36,394 nucleotides of DNA from Thiotrichales bacterium (GCA_011389995.1 JAABTG010000038.1:1-36394), one strand, 5' to 3'; counted from the stretch's first letter, positions 7,769-15,313 are shown. A program made the numbers and translations. Notes: a model not told the origin generated them from the sequence alone.

Positions 7769-8815
7769 ATGCTCGATCAGGCACGAATAAGGGAGGTGGT
7801 GCAGCGCAACTGTGACATCTCCGATGCGCGTTATGCGCGCCAGCACACCATGTGCGTCTACCTCCTCAAGATGCGCGAGTACTACCGCTGGGAGAAGGGG
7901 TTGTCGGAGGACGAGCCCCTGCCCATGGGGCAGGTAGGTGAATGGGTGACGGCCCGCGAACGGTTGTGGGACGACCTCGAGGTGAGGGATTTCGACTGCC
8001 TTCCCATGGGTGAAGATGAGTGCCTCGACCCCTTCGCCTCCGCCGACATCAATCAGGTGCTGGCGCCCCTGGGCCTCATCTACAGTGCCGGCTACGGCCG
8101 CTTCGTCAAGCCCCACTTCTTCCTCGCGCGTCTGCACCGGCGGGACCACGAGGCAGGCTTCGAGGTGCTGGTGAGCGATGAGGAACTGGCCCGGGACCTG
8201 TCCGCCCCGCCGGCCATGTTCCTCAACCAGACCGTATACGTGCGGCGCGATGCCATGCGCAGGCTCATCTGGGAGCGCATCGAGGAATGGCAGTGGCAGA
8301 AGTCACCCGACGGTCCCCTGGCCCGCGCCCTGGCCATCCATGGCTATCACGGAGACCGGGACCGTGCCCTCGAGTGCATGACCGAGGCCGAGGTGGACAC
8401 GGCGGTGTGGCATGAACTGGGGGAGGGCCTGGTGGGACGGGAGCTCGGCGAGGCCTGGGAGCACATGGTCCTCGACCTGGCGGGCAGCCGCGCCGAGTTA
8501 CACCTGCGGGCGGTGCGCGATATGTGGGCGGACGCCATGGTCACCCTGCCGCGGCTGCTGGCGGATGGCCGGGATGCCTCCCTCCATTTCTACTTCGCCA
8601 ACCTGAAGGGGCTGCGACGGGCCCTGGTGCCCGGTTGGTTCGCGGCCTACGGCGAATGGTCCGACGGTGGGGATGCCGAGGGCCTGCGGGATTGCGTGGA
8701 GCGCGGTCACGCGCACTGGTCGCGGGTGTGCACGGAGATACTGGGTAAGTACCGCGAGCAGGGTACGGGTGCGGCGGATGCCATCGCCGACACGGTGGAA
8801 TCCGCCTTCGTCTGA
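7769..8815 (+). CDS. Uncharacterised protein, possibly of the Sfum_1244 family
   Basis: This 348-residue soluble protein opens with MLDQARIREVVQRNCDISDA, then YLLKMREYYRWEKGL. From memory this resembles the uncharacterised Sfum_1244-type proteins found in sulfur bacteria, though I hold this loosely. Other visible features are a metal-binding-like H-D-x-E stretch (RRDHEAGFEVL), many Trp residues, and a C-terminal ERGHAHWSRVCTEIL. ATG 7769 follows a GGGGTGA ribosome-binding site. No activity can be assigned from the sequence. Confidence 0.6.
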   Translation: MLDQARIREVVQRNCDISDARYARQHTMCVYLLKMREYYRWEKGLSEDEPLPMGQVGEWVTARERLWDDLEVRDFDCLPMGEDECLDPFASADINQVLAPLGLIYSAGYGRFVKPHFFLARLHRRDHEAGFEVLVSDEELARDLSAPPAMFLNQTVYVRRDAMRRLIWERIEEWQWQKSPDGPLARALAIHGYHGDRDRALECMTEAEVDTAVWHELGEGLVGRELGEAWEHMVLDLAGSRAELHLRAVRDMWADAMVTLPRLLADGRDASLHFYFANLKGLRRALVPGWFAAYGEWSDGGDAEGLRDCVERGHAHWSRVCTEILGKYREQGTGAADAIADTVESAFV

Positions 8816-8973
8816 AGGTCTCGCGGCGGCGTGGGGCGACGGGCCGTTCTTGCAATCGCGCCTGCCTTGCGTGAAGCTCCGGGGCTTTGCCGCGGCCCGG
8901 CCCGCTCCCGCGGGCAGGGGCGCGCGGGCTATGGGCCATCGACATGGGTCATCGACCAGGGGGACAGCATTCC

Positions 8974-9540
8974 ATGAAAGCTTTGCGGTGGGTGGCGGGG
9001 GCATTGCTGGTGGTGATGGCGGGGGGCGCCCCGGCGCTGGAGGTGGTCCGGGAACGCAATCCCGATACCGGGCTGTGGATCTACAAGGCCGAGGGCGAAG
9101 GCTTCAGTATCGAATTCATTCAGCTCCATGCCCGCTTCATCAGGGCCACCTACGGCTCCAAGGGCTTCACCCCCGAGATGCTGGACCAGGCGGCATCCTT
9201 CTGCACCTTCGGCACCATCGCCAGGAACCTGGCCGATCGCCCCCTCAGCTACCGGGTGGCGGATTGGCGGGCCATCACCCCGGACGGGGCCCGTCATCCC
9301 CTGAAGACCAAGACCGAATGGCTGAAAGACTGGCAGGCCGCCGGCGTGCCCTTCAACTGGTCCATCCTGCCGGACAGCCCCACCTTCCAGGTGGGCGATT
9401 GGGCCCAGGGATTCACCACGGTTAAACTGCCCCGTGACAGCACCTTCGATCTCGAAATTTCCTGGACAGTGGGAGACGAACAGCATGTTGGCGTCATCGA
9501 AGATATGGAGTGTCCGCCGGAGCGGCTCTCCCGTGATTGA
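8974..9540 (+). CDS. Exported protein of unknown function
   Basis: Start ATG 8974 gives a clean signal peptide (MKALRWVAGALLVVMAGGAP, cleavage near ALE), and GGGGGA lies upstream. The mature part of about 165 residues is rich in aromatic residues and beta-forming stretches. It contains one Cys in ASFCTFGT and another in EDMECPPE, which could form a disulfide. Its stop overlaps the start of the following thioredoxin gene by 8 bases. The pair may therefore work together in the cell envelope, with the thioredoxin keeping the cysteines in the needed state (inference). Confidence 0.65.
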   Translation: MKALRWVAGALLVVMAGGAPALEVVRERNPDTGLWIYKAEGEGFSIEFIQLHARFIRATYGSKGFTPEMLDQAASFCTFGTIARNLADRPLSYRVADWRAITPDGARHPLKTKTEWLKDWQAAGVPFNWSILPDSPTFQVGDWAQGFTTVKLPRDSTFDLEISWTVGDEQHVGVIEDMECPPERLSRD

Positions 9541-10111
9541 CCTCGTGAACAAGACCGGTTTTCAGGCCCTGGCCCTGCTCCTCGCCCTCGTCCTCGTCCC
9601 GGCGCTGGGTCCCGCCGCCGCCGCGGGCCTTGGCCATTCCCTGTCGCCCGTGGAACCGGCGGTACCGGCCCCGGGTTTCACGCTGCCCGACATGGACGAC
9701 GAGCCCCATAGTCTGGCGGACTACCGCGGCCGGGTGGTGTTGCTGAACTTCTGGGCCACCTGGTGCCCGCCGTGCCGCGAGGAGATGCCGTCCATGGAGC
9801 GTCTCTATCAGGCCCTCAAGGATGAAGGGTTCGCGGTGGTGGCGGTCAACCAGTTCGAGACCCCGGACCACGTCTTCGCCTACACGGGCCAACTCGAGGT
9901 GGATCCCACCTTCACCCTGTTGTTCGACTCCGACAGCAGCGTGGCCAACAGCTTCGGTGTGGTGGGGCTGCCCTCCACCTACGTCATCGACAAACAGGGC
10001 CTCGTCCGCTACAAGGCCATCGGTGGGCGGGAGTTCGACCATCCCGAGGTGGAGGCCCTGATCCGCGGCCTCATGAACGAGGCACCGAAGGCGGCCACGC
10101 CCCAGGGCTGA
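9533..10111 (+). CDS. TlpA/ResA-type thiol-disulfide oxidoreductase, periplasmic
   Basis: The start is taken at GTG 9533, inside the stop region of the upstream gene, with CGGAG about 11 bases before it; longer forms from 9434 or 9485 would precede the signal sequence. The hydrophobic segment at residues 10-31 is a signal peptide or anchor. The AhpC/TSA-type thioredoxin domain follows with APGFTLPDMD, then W-A-T-W-C78-P-P-C81, and later GLPSTYVID with the cis-proline. TlpA-like proteins reduce periplasmic disulfides, for example during cytochrome c assembly. The substrate here is unknown; the overlapping exported protein is one candidate. Confidence 0.85.
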   Translation: MIDLVNKTGFQALALLLALVLVPALGPAAAAGLGHSLSPVEPAVPAPGFTLPDMDDEPHSLADYRGRVVLLNFWATWCPPCREEMPSMERLYQALKDEGFAVVAVNQFETPDHVFAYTGQLEVDPTFTLLFDSDSSVANSFGVVGLPSTYVIDKQGLVRYKAIGGREFDHPEVEALIRGLMNEAPKAATPQG

Positions 10112-10168
10112 ACCGCCGCGCCGGGGGCGCCATCGTCCCCCGGTCACGACCCCGAGCCGTCTGCCACC

Positions 10169-10771
10169 ATGACATCCCCATCCCCAGGCCAACCCCCCCA
10201 CCTCGAGGAGGTGAAGCCCAACAGCTTCATCTACGAGATCCCCGGCGCCCTCGACGGGGCCTTCTGCCGGGCGGTGATCCGCCGTTTCGAGGACAGTCCC
10301 GGCCACCAGCGTGCGGGGCGTATCGGCCAGGGGGGGGCCGAGGACGACCGGGTCAAGAAGACCACGGACCTGACGGTGAGCGACAAGCCGGACTGGAAGG
10401 ACGTGGACCAGGCCCTGTTTGGCTCCCTGGCGGCCACCATGAAGGCGGTGCGGGAGGTCTATCCCTTCTTCCGCGGCTCCTTCAAGGACATGGGTTACGG
10501 CATCCAGCGCTACCATGCCGGCGAGTACTACCACTGGCACATCGACGGCGGCAGCCATGATTTCAGTTATCGTCAGCTGGTGGCCCTGTGGTATCTCAAC
10601 GACGTGCCGGGGCCGGGGGGCGAGACCGAGTTCCGCTTTCAGGACGTCCGCGTGCGTCCGGAGGAGGGCAAGCTGGTGATCTTCCCCCCCTTCTGGACCC
10701 ATGAACACCGCAGCGTGACCCTGGAACAGGGCGTCAAGTACATCGCCACCACCTGGGTGGTGTTTGCCTGA
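10169..10771 (+). CDS. Fe(II)/2-oxoglutarate-dependent oxygenase (prolyl-hydroxylase-like)
   Basis: A 200-residue protein with the double-stranded beta-helix signature of 2-oxoglutarate oxygenases. The iron ligands are H124-x-D126 in YHWHIDGG and a distal His at about 180 in WTHEHRSV. Lys190 is placed to bind the 2-oxoglutarate carboxylate. The product resembles prolyl 4-hydroxylase-like proteins. The substrate is unknown. The next gene starts 1 base after the stop, and a second oxygenase follows that one, so the three genes form a tight operon. Confidence 0.8.
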   Translation: MTSPSPGQPPHLEEVKPNSFIYEIPGALDGAFCRAVIRRFEDSPGHQRAGRIGQGGAEDDRVKKTTDLTVSDKPDWKDVDQALFGSLAATMKAVREVYPFFRGSFKDMGYGIQRYHAGEYYHWHIDGGSHDFSYRQLVALWYLNDVPGPGGETEFRFQDVRVRPEEGKLVIFPPFWTHEHRSVTLEQGVKYIATTWVVFA

Positions 10772-10772
10772 C

Positions 10773-11150
10773 ATGCCCTTGCTGCTGGCCATCATGGAGC
10801 TCGGCGGCTACCCCAACCTCATGGACGTCTACCGGCGCGCCGGCTACGAGGTGGCCACCGCCAACTCCATGCGCAAGGCCATTGCCCTGATGAAGAAGCG
10901 CCAACCGGCGGTCATCGTCGCCGAGTTCAACTACCAGTCGGATTTCCGCGACCGCACCAGCAGCCTGGAATCCCTGCTGGCCACCCGCCAGACCCGCTGC
11001 CCGGCGGCCCGGGTGGTGGTGTTCTACGAAAAGGATCAGGCCGGCCATCTGGACAAGGTGCTGGGACGCTTCCCGGTGGACTGCACCCTGGCGTTCCCCA
11101 TCGTTCCCGGCGCGGTGGCCGAGGCCCTCGATGGCCTGGCGGCGGACTGA
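10773..11150 (+). CDS. Small protein with receiver-like appearance, function unknown
   Basis: A 125-residue protein from ATG 10773, 1 base after the preceding stop; its own stop overlaps the next start by 1 base. The alternating strand/helix pattern (LLLAIMELGG, GYEVATANSMRKAIALM, PAVIVAEFNY, ARVVVFYEKDQ) looks like a response-regulator receiver fold. The expected phosphorylated Asp position is occupied by the AEFN segment, so it would be a non-phosphorylatable pseudo-receiver. This is a structural guess. Its position between two oxygenases suggests a scaffold or regulatory role for them. Confidence 0.6.
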   Translation: MPLLLAIMELGGYPNLMDVYRRAGYEVATANSMRKAIALMKKRQPAVIVAEFNYQSDFRDRTSSLESLLATRQTRCPAARVVVFYEKDQAGHLDKVLGRFPVDCTLAFPIVPGAVAEALDGLAAD

Positions 11151-11824
11151 TGCTGCTGGAAATCCCGGGCGTTCTCGACGGCCGCGCCCTGGCGCGGGTG
11201 CATGAGCTGCTGGAGCAGGCGCGTTTCGTGGATGGCCGGCTGTCCGCCGGCCTCGCCGCCCGGCGCGTCAAGCACAATCAGGAGGTGGATGGCAGCGCCT
11301 CCGAACTGGCGGAGTTGAACCAGCTGGTAATGGGGGGCCTGGTGCGCCACCCCCGTTTCAAGAGCGCGGTGCTGCCCCTGCGGGTGGCCACCCCTTTCTA
11401 TGCCCGCTACGGCTCCGAGATGAACTATGGGGATCACGTGGACGACCCCGTCATGGGGGCCCCGGGCAGCCAGTACCGCTCCGACGTCTCGGCCACGGTG
11501 TTCCTGTCGGCCCCCGAGGCCTACGAGGGGGGCGAGCTGGTGATCAACACGGCCTTCGGCGCCCACGGGGTCAAGCTGGCCGCCGGCGCGGCCGTGGTCT
11601 ATCCCTCTTCCAGCCTCCACCACGTGAACCCCGTGACCGCCGGCGAGCGCCTGGTGGCGGTGACCTGGATCCAGAGCATGATCAGGAGCCCCGAGCAGCG
11701 GGAGCTGCTGGACGGCCTCAACCTGGCCCGCGAGAAGATGCTGCGGGATGCCCCCGACGCCGAGGAGACCCGCCGGGTGGACGTGGCCTACGTCAATCTG
11801 GTGCGCATGTGGTCGGAGGTTTAA
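11150..11824 (+). CDS. PKHD-type Fe(II)/2-oxoglutarate hydroxylase (PiuC/YbiX family)
   Basis: 224 residues, starting at ATG 11150 and overlapping the previous stop by 1 base. The iron-binding motif is H96-x-D98 in YGDHVDDP, with distal His157 in SSSLHHV and Arg167 for 2-oxoglutarate in AGERLVAVTW. The phrase YEGGELVI and the C-terminal helices fit the PiuC/YbiX family, which in other bacteria is often next to TonB-dependent iron receptors. No receptor is present here, and the partner genes are another oxygenase and a receiver-like protein. Cytoplasmic; substrate unknown. Confidence 0.85.
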   Translation: MLLEIPGVLDGRALARVHELLEQARFVDGRLSAGLAARRVKHNQEVDGSASELAELNQLVMGGLVRHPRFKSAVLPLRVATPFYARYGSEMNYGDHVDDPVMGAPGSQYRSDVSATVFLSAPEAYEGGELVINTAFGAHGVKLAAGAAVVYPSSSLHHVNPVTAGERLVAVTWIQSMIRSPEQRELLDGLNLAREKMLRDAPDAEETRRVDVAYVNLVRMWSEV

Positions 11825-11871
11825 CCACGAAAAGCGGGAACCACGGAAAATGCCAACAGCGAAAAGCTATT

Positions 11872-12064
11872 TTTAACTACGAAATACGCGAAAGGCGCGA
11901 AAGTCATGGCCGCCGTGGTTTCCGGCACCCCTCGACAGAAATCAAAGGCTGGAGTCCTTCCCCGCCTGTTAGATCTGGGCCTGCAGCCTTGCGGGCCCTA
12001 TGTAACCCTGCAAGGCCTCCACCAATCAAAAATTTCGCGTCCTTTCGCGTCTTTCGCGGTTAAA
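11872..12064. repeat. Inverted-repeat element, MITE- or REP-like
   Basis: The left arm (11872-11904, beginning TTTAACTACGAAATACGCG) and the right arm (12031-12064, ending CTTTCGCGGTTAAA) are near-perfect reverse complements over about 32 bases, separated by about 126 bases. Inside, CCTTGCGGG (11987-11995) can pair with CCCTGCAAGG (12006-12015). There is no coding sequence inside that I can support. The element lies between the oxygenase operon and the convergent RspA-like gene. It could be a non-autonomous mobile element or a processed RNA structure. Confidence 0.65.
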
Positions 12065-12072
12065 TCGCTTTT

Positions 12073-12414
12073 TTAATAGCCGCCCTTGCGCCGGCTCTCG
12101 GGCAGGCCCGCCACCTTGCCGCCCTGCTTGCTGGGCATGAGGGGAAAGAGTTCGTACATCTCCTTGCTGCTGGTCTTGCGGCCCCATTTGTCCGACATCG
12201 CCTTGATGATGGAACGTTCGTTGGGCTGGCTGCCGTTGTTGTTGAAATACTCGTCACGCAGGTAGTTGATGATGTCCCAGTGGAGTTCGGTGAGTTCCCC
12301 CACCTCTTCCTCATTGGCGATGTGCCGGGCCAGGGCCTCGCTCCAGTCGTTATGGTCCTCGAGATAGCCGTGGTCGTTGGTGGCGATGGTCTTACCTTCA
12401 AACTCATAGCTCAT
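12073..12414 (-). CDS. DsrC/TusE-family protein lacking both conserved cysteines (RspA type)
   Basis: Start ATG 12414 follows a strong AAGGAG. The 113-residue product aligns along its length with the DsrC encoded at 19354: the EGYL-like HGYLEDHNDWSE opening, the HWDIINYLRDEY core, and the MYELFPLMPSKQ and AGLP tail. DsrC carries its two redox Cys in KQACKYAGLP and the terminal TGCV. This protein has KQGGKVAGLP and ends in RRKGGY, so both are missing. DsrC homologues without either Cys are known as RspA and are thought to be regulatory rather than sulfur carriers. It is the last gene of the minus-strand group divergent from dsrA. Confidence 0.85.
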   Translation of the reverse strand: MSYEFEGKTIATNDHGYLEDHNDWSEALARHIANEEEVGELTELHWDIINYLRDEYFNNNGSQPNERSIIKAMSDKWGRKTSSKEMYELFPLMPSKQGGKVAGLPESRRKGGY

Positions 12415-12549
12415 GGATACGCTCCTTAAACATGAAACATGAAATAGGGCTGGATTATTGAGGCGGCGGTGCCCGGAGTGCGGTGGCCGCGGGGTAAGCC
12501 AGGTCAATCGAATCGACGGCGGCGAATTCTATACCATTTTCTGTCGAAG

Positions 12550-13275
12550 TCATGATTCCTTGTCCGAACCCTCGGACATGGAGACGATGCCCTTGTGGGG
12601 GATGAACAGCCCGCACCCCATGTGACGTAACGGCCCGATGCCATGGCGCTGGAGGCGCAGGGACGCATCCTTGTCCAGGTCGGCCACCATGACGCTGCGC
12701 ACGAACAGGCCACCGTCGGGGGTCTGGAGGGTGTGGCTGCGCCCGCACATGAGCTTGCGGGCCCGAATGTCCAATGTGGCCAGCTGTGACTTCATCCAGG
12801 CCAGGAAGGCCATCTCGTCGTCTTCCACGTCTTCCACGTCTTCCAGCGCCGCCTCGTCCCCCACCACATAGCGGGCGAACAGGGTGGGCAGGGGATCGAG
12901 CCCCTTGATGGTGGAGGCGCCCAGTTCGATGGCGTGTCCGTGGATATCCAGGATCCGACCCTCCAGGGCGCGTGCGGCATCCACCCGCCGGGCCGGTACC
13001 CGCAGTTGCAGGCGGGCGCGCCTGGAAAGGTGGAGAACCGCATCGGCCGCTTCGTCGTCGGGGCGGATCCAGCCGTTGCCGGTGGGAGCGCCATGGATGG
13101 TTTGGACCCCTGCCTGGGGGTCGTCCCCCAGCCAGGGGAGCAGGCAGGTCAGGGCCTCGCCGAGGGCGTAGGCATGGTCCGCCGGAATGGTGGGGCAGCT
13201 GATGCGGAACACCAGGTCCACCACATCGTCGGCCCCGGTCTTCTCGTGCTGGCCTTCGTCGTCTTCCCAGAACAT
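12550..13275 (-). CDS. Cas6/Cmx6-like RAMP-superfamily protein without a CRISPR array
   Basis: Start ATG 13275 (MFWEDDEGQHEK) lies 1 base after the upstream stop; the frame continues open further upstream, but that part is a shadow of the neighbouring gene. The 241-residue protein shows VDLVFRISCPTIPADHAYAL near the N-terminus, LPWLGDD, a His in VQTIHG, and a C-terminal RHMGCGLFIPHKG. The last is a Gly-rich RAMP loop. These match my recollection of the Cas6/Cmx6 family of the I-MYXAN CRISPR type. Cas6 proteins cut CRISPR repeat RNA. No repeats, cas3, cas7, cas8, cas1 or cas2 are in the window, so it may act on another RNA. Confidence 0.7.
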   Translation of the reverse strand: MFWEDDEGQHEKTGADDVVDLVFRISCPTIPADHAYALGEALTCLLPWLGDDPQAGVQTIHGAPTGNGWIRPDDEAADAVLHLSRRARLQLRVPARRVDAARALEGRILDIHGHAIELGASTIKGLDPLPTLFARYVVGDEAALEDVEDVEDDEMAFLAWMKSQLATLDIRARKLMCGRSHTLQTPDGGLFVRSVMVADLDKDASLRLQRHGIGPLRHMGCGLFIPHKGIVSMSEGSDKES

Positions 13276-13276
13276 G

Positions 13277-13981
13277 TCAGGCCTCCGGGATCTCGGCCTG
13301 CAGGGCATCGCGGTCGAACCACCACTCGTCCTGTACCAGGACATCCACCACGTTGCGCAGCCGCACCAGGAACTTGTCGGGCTGGTCCAGTTCCAGACGC
13401 GACATCCAGGCATCGAACTGGGCCTGATCCGTGACGTCGCTGTGGCGGCGGGCCACCGACGACAGCAGTTGGGCGGTGTAGAACAGGAGGTCCTCGCGGG
13501 CCTTGGCATCCTCGGGTGCCCGTAGATCCGCCACGTAATGGGCGGCGGCCGCGGCCACCGCGGCGCCGTCCGAATCCTCGGGTGTCTCCTCCACCACGCG
13601 CCGCAGCAACTCCACGGTGACCTCGGGATTGATGGGGAAGGTGACGGCCAGCCATATGCCCTGACCCAGGGCGGCGAGGGAGTCATCCTGCTCGGCCAGG
13701 AACAGGGCCTCGGCGGCCCCCGCCGCGTTTTCCCAGTCGCGTTCGGCGATGAAGCGGTCGAAGGCCTCCCGCGCGGGGGGCCAGGCCTGCGGCTGGCGCT
13801 CCATGCGCAGCAACAGGCGGGCCTCCTCGAGTTGGATGTGGGCGCGTCTGGAGGTCCCATCCTGGGCCTGGGGCAGCTGTTGCCGCAGGGCCTGGAGCTG
13901 GGTCTCCAACTGGGCGCGCTCGCTCGCCGCGTCCTGGGCAGCCGCGTGAATGTCGTATTCGTTTCCGCTGTAGAATTTCAT
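13277..13981 (-). CDS. Helical, TPR-like protein of unknown function
   Basis: Start ATG 13981 (MKFYSGNEYDIHAAAQ) gives 234 residues. A predicted coiled-coil at about residues 15-60 (ASERAQLETQLQALRQQLPQ) is followed by Ala- and Leu-rich helical pairs (RDWENAAGAAEALFLAEQDD and similar), which suggests tetratricopeptide-like repeats. The C-terminal part has FLVRLRNVVDVLVQDEWWF. No catalytic motif is seen. Its stop is 1 base from the start of the Cas6-like gene, so the two are very probably translationally coupled and may act together. An adaptor role is inference. Confidence 0.6.
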   Translation of the reverse strand: MKFYSGNEYDIHAAAQDAASERAQLETQLQALRQQLPQAQDGTSRRAHIQLEEARLLLRMERQPQAWPPAREAFDRFIAERDWENAAGAAEALFLAEQDDSLAALGQGIWLAVTFPINPEVTVELLRRVVEETPEDSDGAAVAAAAAHYVADLRAPEDAKAREDLLFYTAQLLSSVARRHSDVTDQAQFDAWMSRLELDQPDKFLVRLRNVVDVLVQDEWWFDRDALQAEIPEA

Positions 13982-14024
13982 ATGCCGTACCGGTCCCCCG
14001 TGGGCCTCGTCGTTGGGTTGGCCA

Positions 14025-14210
14025 TCAGACCACGCCGCTGAAGGCACCTTCCAGGACATCCTCCCAGTTCTCCGGCGTATCGGCGTAGGGCGGCTTCACG
14101 TCCATCTTGAAGAAGCGGTTCGAACGTGCCGCCTCCTTCACCAGTATGGTGAGTTCCTCGAAACTGGTGATGTCATTGTTCTGGAGCATCAACTCGCTGA
14201 GATAAAGCAT
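14025..14210 (-). CDS. Small protein of unknown function (61 residues)
   Basis: Start ATG 14210, with AGGA about 12 bases upstream. The product opens MLYLSELMLQNNDITSFEEL, continues TILVKEAARSNRFFKMD, and ends acidic with WEDVLEGAFSGVV. It is a compact, soluble, likely helical small protein with no cysteines. It lies 43 bases before the TPR-like gene on the same strand, and its amino-acid composition looks like real coding sequence rather than a chance frame. Function unknown. Confidence 0.55.
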   Translation of the reverse strand: MLYLSELMLQNNDITSFEELTILVKEAARSNRFFKMDVKPPYADTPENWEDVLEGAFSGVV

Positions 14211-14375
14211 CGGTCTGTCCTGCCAAGGTGGTGGTTTTCAAAGACAAAGTATCGGGTCACGTGGCAGGGATTCCAAGCCAGCCCCCATGGGGAAATGCCG
14301 AACGTGGGACGGATTGCACGCGACCCGGGCAAGTGCCGCCACGGCGCTCCGGCCGGTGGGAGGCCCCGCGGTATT

Positions 14376-15290
14376 TCATTCGCACAGGGCGTCGAAGTCC
14401 GCCAGTCCGGTCCCGGCCGCTCGTTCGTGGAAGCGCGCGCGATAGAACAGCCGCACCCGGCCGGAGGCGGTATCGTCCGCGAAGGCCTCCCGGCCGTGGA
14501 GGACATTGTTGGTGAGCACGCCTTCCCGGGGCTGCAGGCGCAACGCGATGACCCGGTCCTCCAGCGAGCGCAGGGTCTCCTCCAGGCAGGCCACCGCCTC
14601 CAGTGTGAAGGCGTCGCTCTTCCATTGGATAGAGCGCGTACGGGCCGTGTAGCGCAGGTGGAGGCTGCCGGTGCGGGGGTCCACGCTGAACACCGGACCG
14701 CTCTGGCGCGGCCGTATCACCTTGCCGTCCTCGACATTCTCGGGGATGGTCATGGCATCGTCCGCCATCAGGGCCTCGACATAGTCGGGGTGGTGGTCCC
14801 GCATGGCCATATATACCAGCTCGTGATCCAGCAGCCGGTTGCCGCCGCCGGTGGCGGCGTCGCGGGAGCAATGGAGCGCGAAGGCCCGCACCAGCTCGTG
14901 GGGCGCGTTGTAATAGCCATCCGTGTGCCAGTTTATGGCACGACTCGTATAGGGGATATATTCGCCGCGGCGCCCGCCAGCTGCGACTTTGAGGGCGGCA
15001 ATGCCATCGTCGTCGGCGTAGAGGTTGCGATCCAGATGCACGAGTCCAAGGCGGCCGCAGAAGGCACGCAGGGCGTCTTTCTCATCTTCCGGTGCCATGG
15101 CCGGCCAGCGGTAATGCACCATATTGCTGGCGGTGAGGGTGCGCCGCAGGGCCAACAGCTCCGGGGCCGTGGGGGAGCGCGGGTCGGCCACCTCCACCGG
15201 GTCCCTCGGTCCGGCGTCGGCACAGGCCAGCTTGCGTGTACGCCAATGCCCATAGGCCCTGGTCTGCTGGGTAAGAAAGGGGTTATCCAT
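14376..15290 (-). CDS. TauD/TfdA-family Fe(II)/2-oxoglutarate-dependent dioxygenase
   Basis: 304 residues from ATG 15290 with GGAG 7 bases upstream. The iron site is H122-x-D124 in INWHTDGYY and a distal His265 in NVLHGREAF; an Arg near 280 (GRVRLFYRARF) would bind 2-oxoglutarate. TauD/TfdA enzymes hydroxylate small organic substrates, often freeing sulfite from taurine-like sulfonates, but others act on amino acids or betaines. A sulfonate substrate is tempting beside the rDsr operon, but nothing in the sequence shows it. It is the first gene of the minus-strand group divergent from dsrA. The leader contains a strong hairpin. Confidence 0.85.
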   Translation of the reverse strand: MDNPFLTQQTRAYGHWRTRKLACADAGPRDPVEVADPRSPTAPELLALRRTLTASNMVHYRWPAMAPEDEKDALRAFCGRLGLVHLDRNLYADDDGIAALKVAAGGRRGEYIPYTSRAINWHTDGYYNAPHELVRAFALHCSRDAATGGGNRLLDHELVYMAMRDHHPDYVEALMADDAMTIPENVEDGKVIRPRQSGPVFSVDPRTGSLHLRYTARTRSIQWKSDAFTLEAVACLEETLRSLEDRVIALRLQPREGVLTNNVLHGREAFADDTASGRVRLFYRARFHERAAGTGLADFDALCE

Positions 15291-15313
15291 GATGCTCCGG
15301 GTTGGGGCGAGGC

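Noticed and set aside
9494..10795. Open frame of 433 codons on the minus strand
   Set aside because: It runs antisense to the thioredoxin and hydroxylase genes, both with intact catalytic motifs.
13276..13860. Upstream extension of the Cas6-like gene
   Set aside because: The extended part overlaps the helical protein gene in another frame and is Pro/Arg-rich nonsense; the start at 13275 fits the family.
14376..15290. Calling the TauD/TfdA gene tauD
   Set aside because: The iron site only shows the family; no transporter genes for taurine are present and the substrate cannot be read from the sequence.
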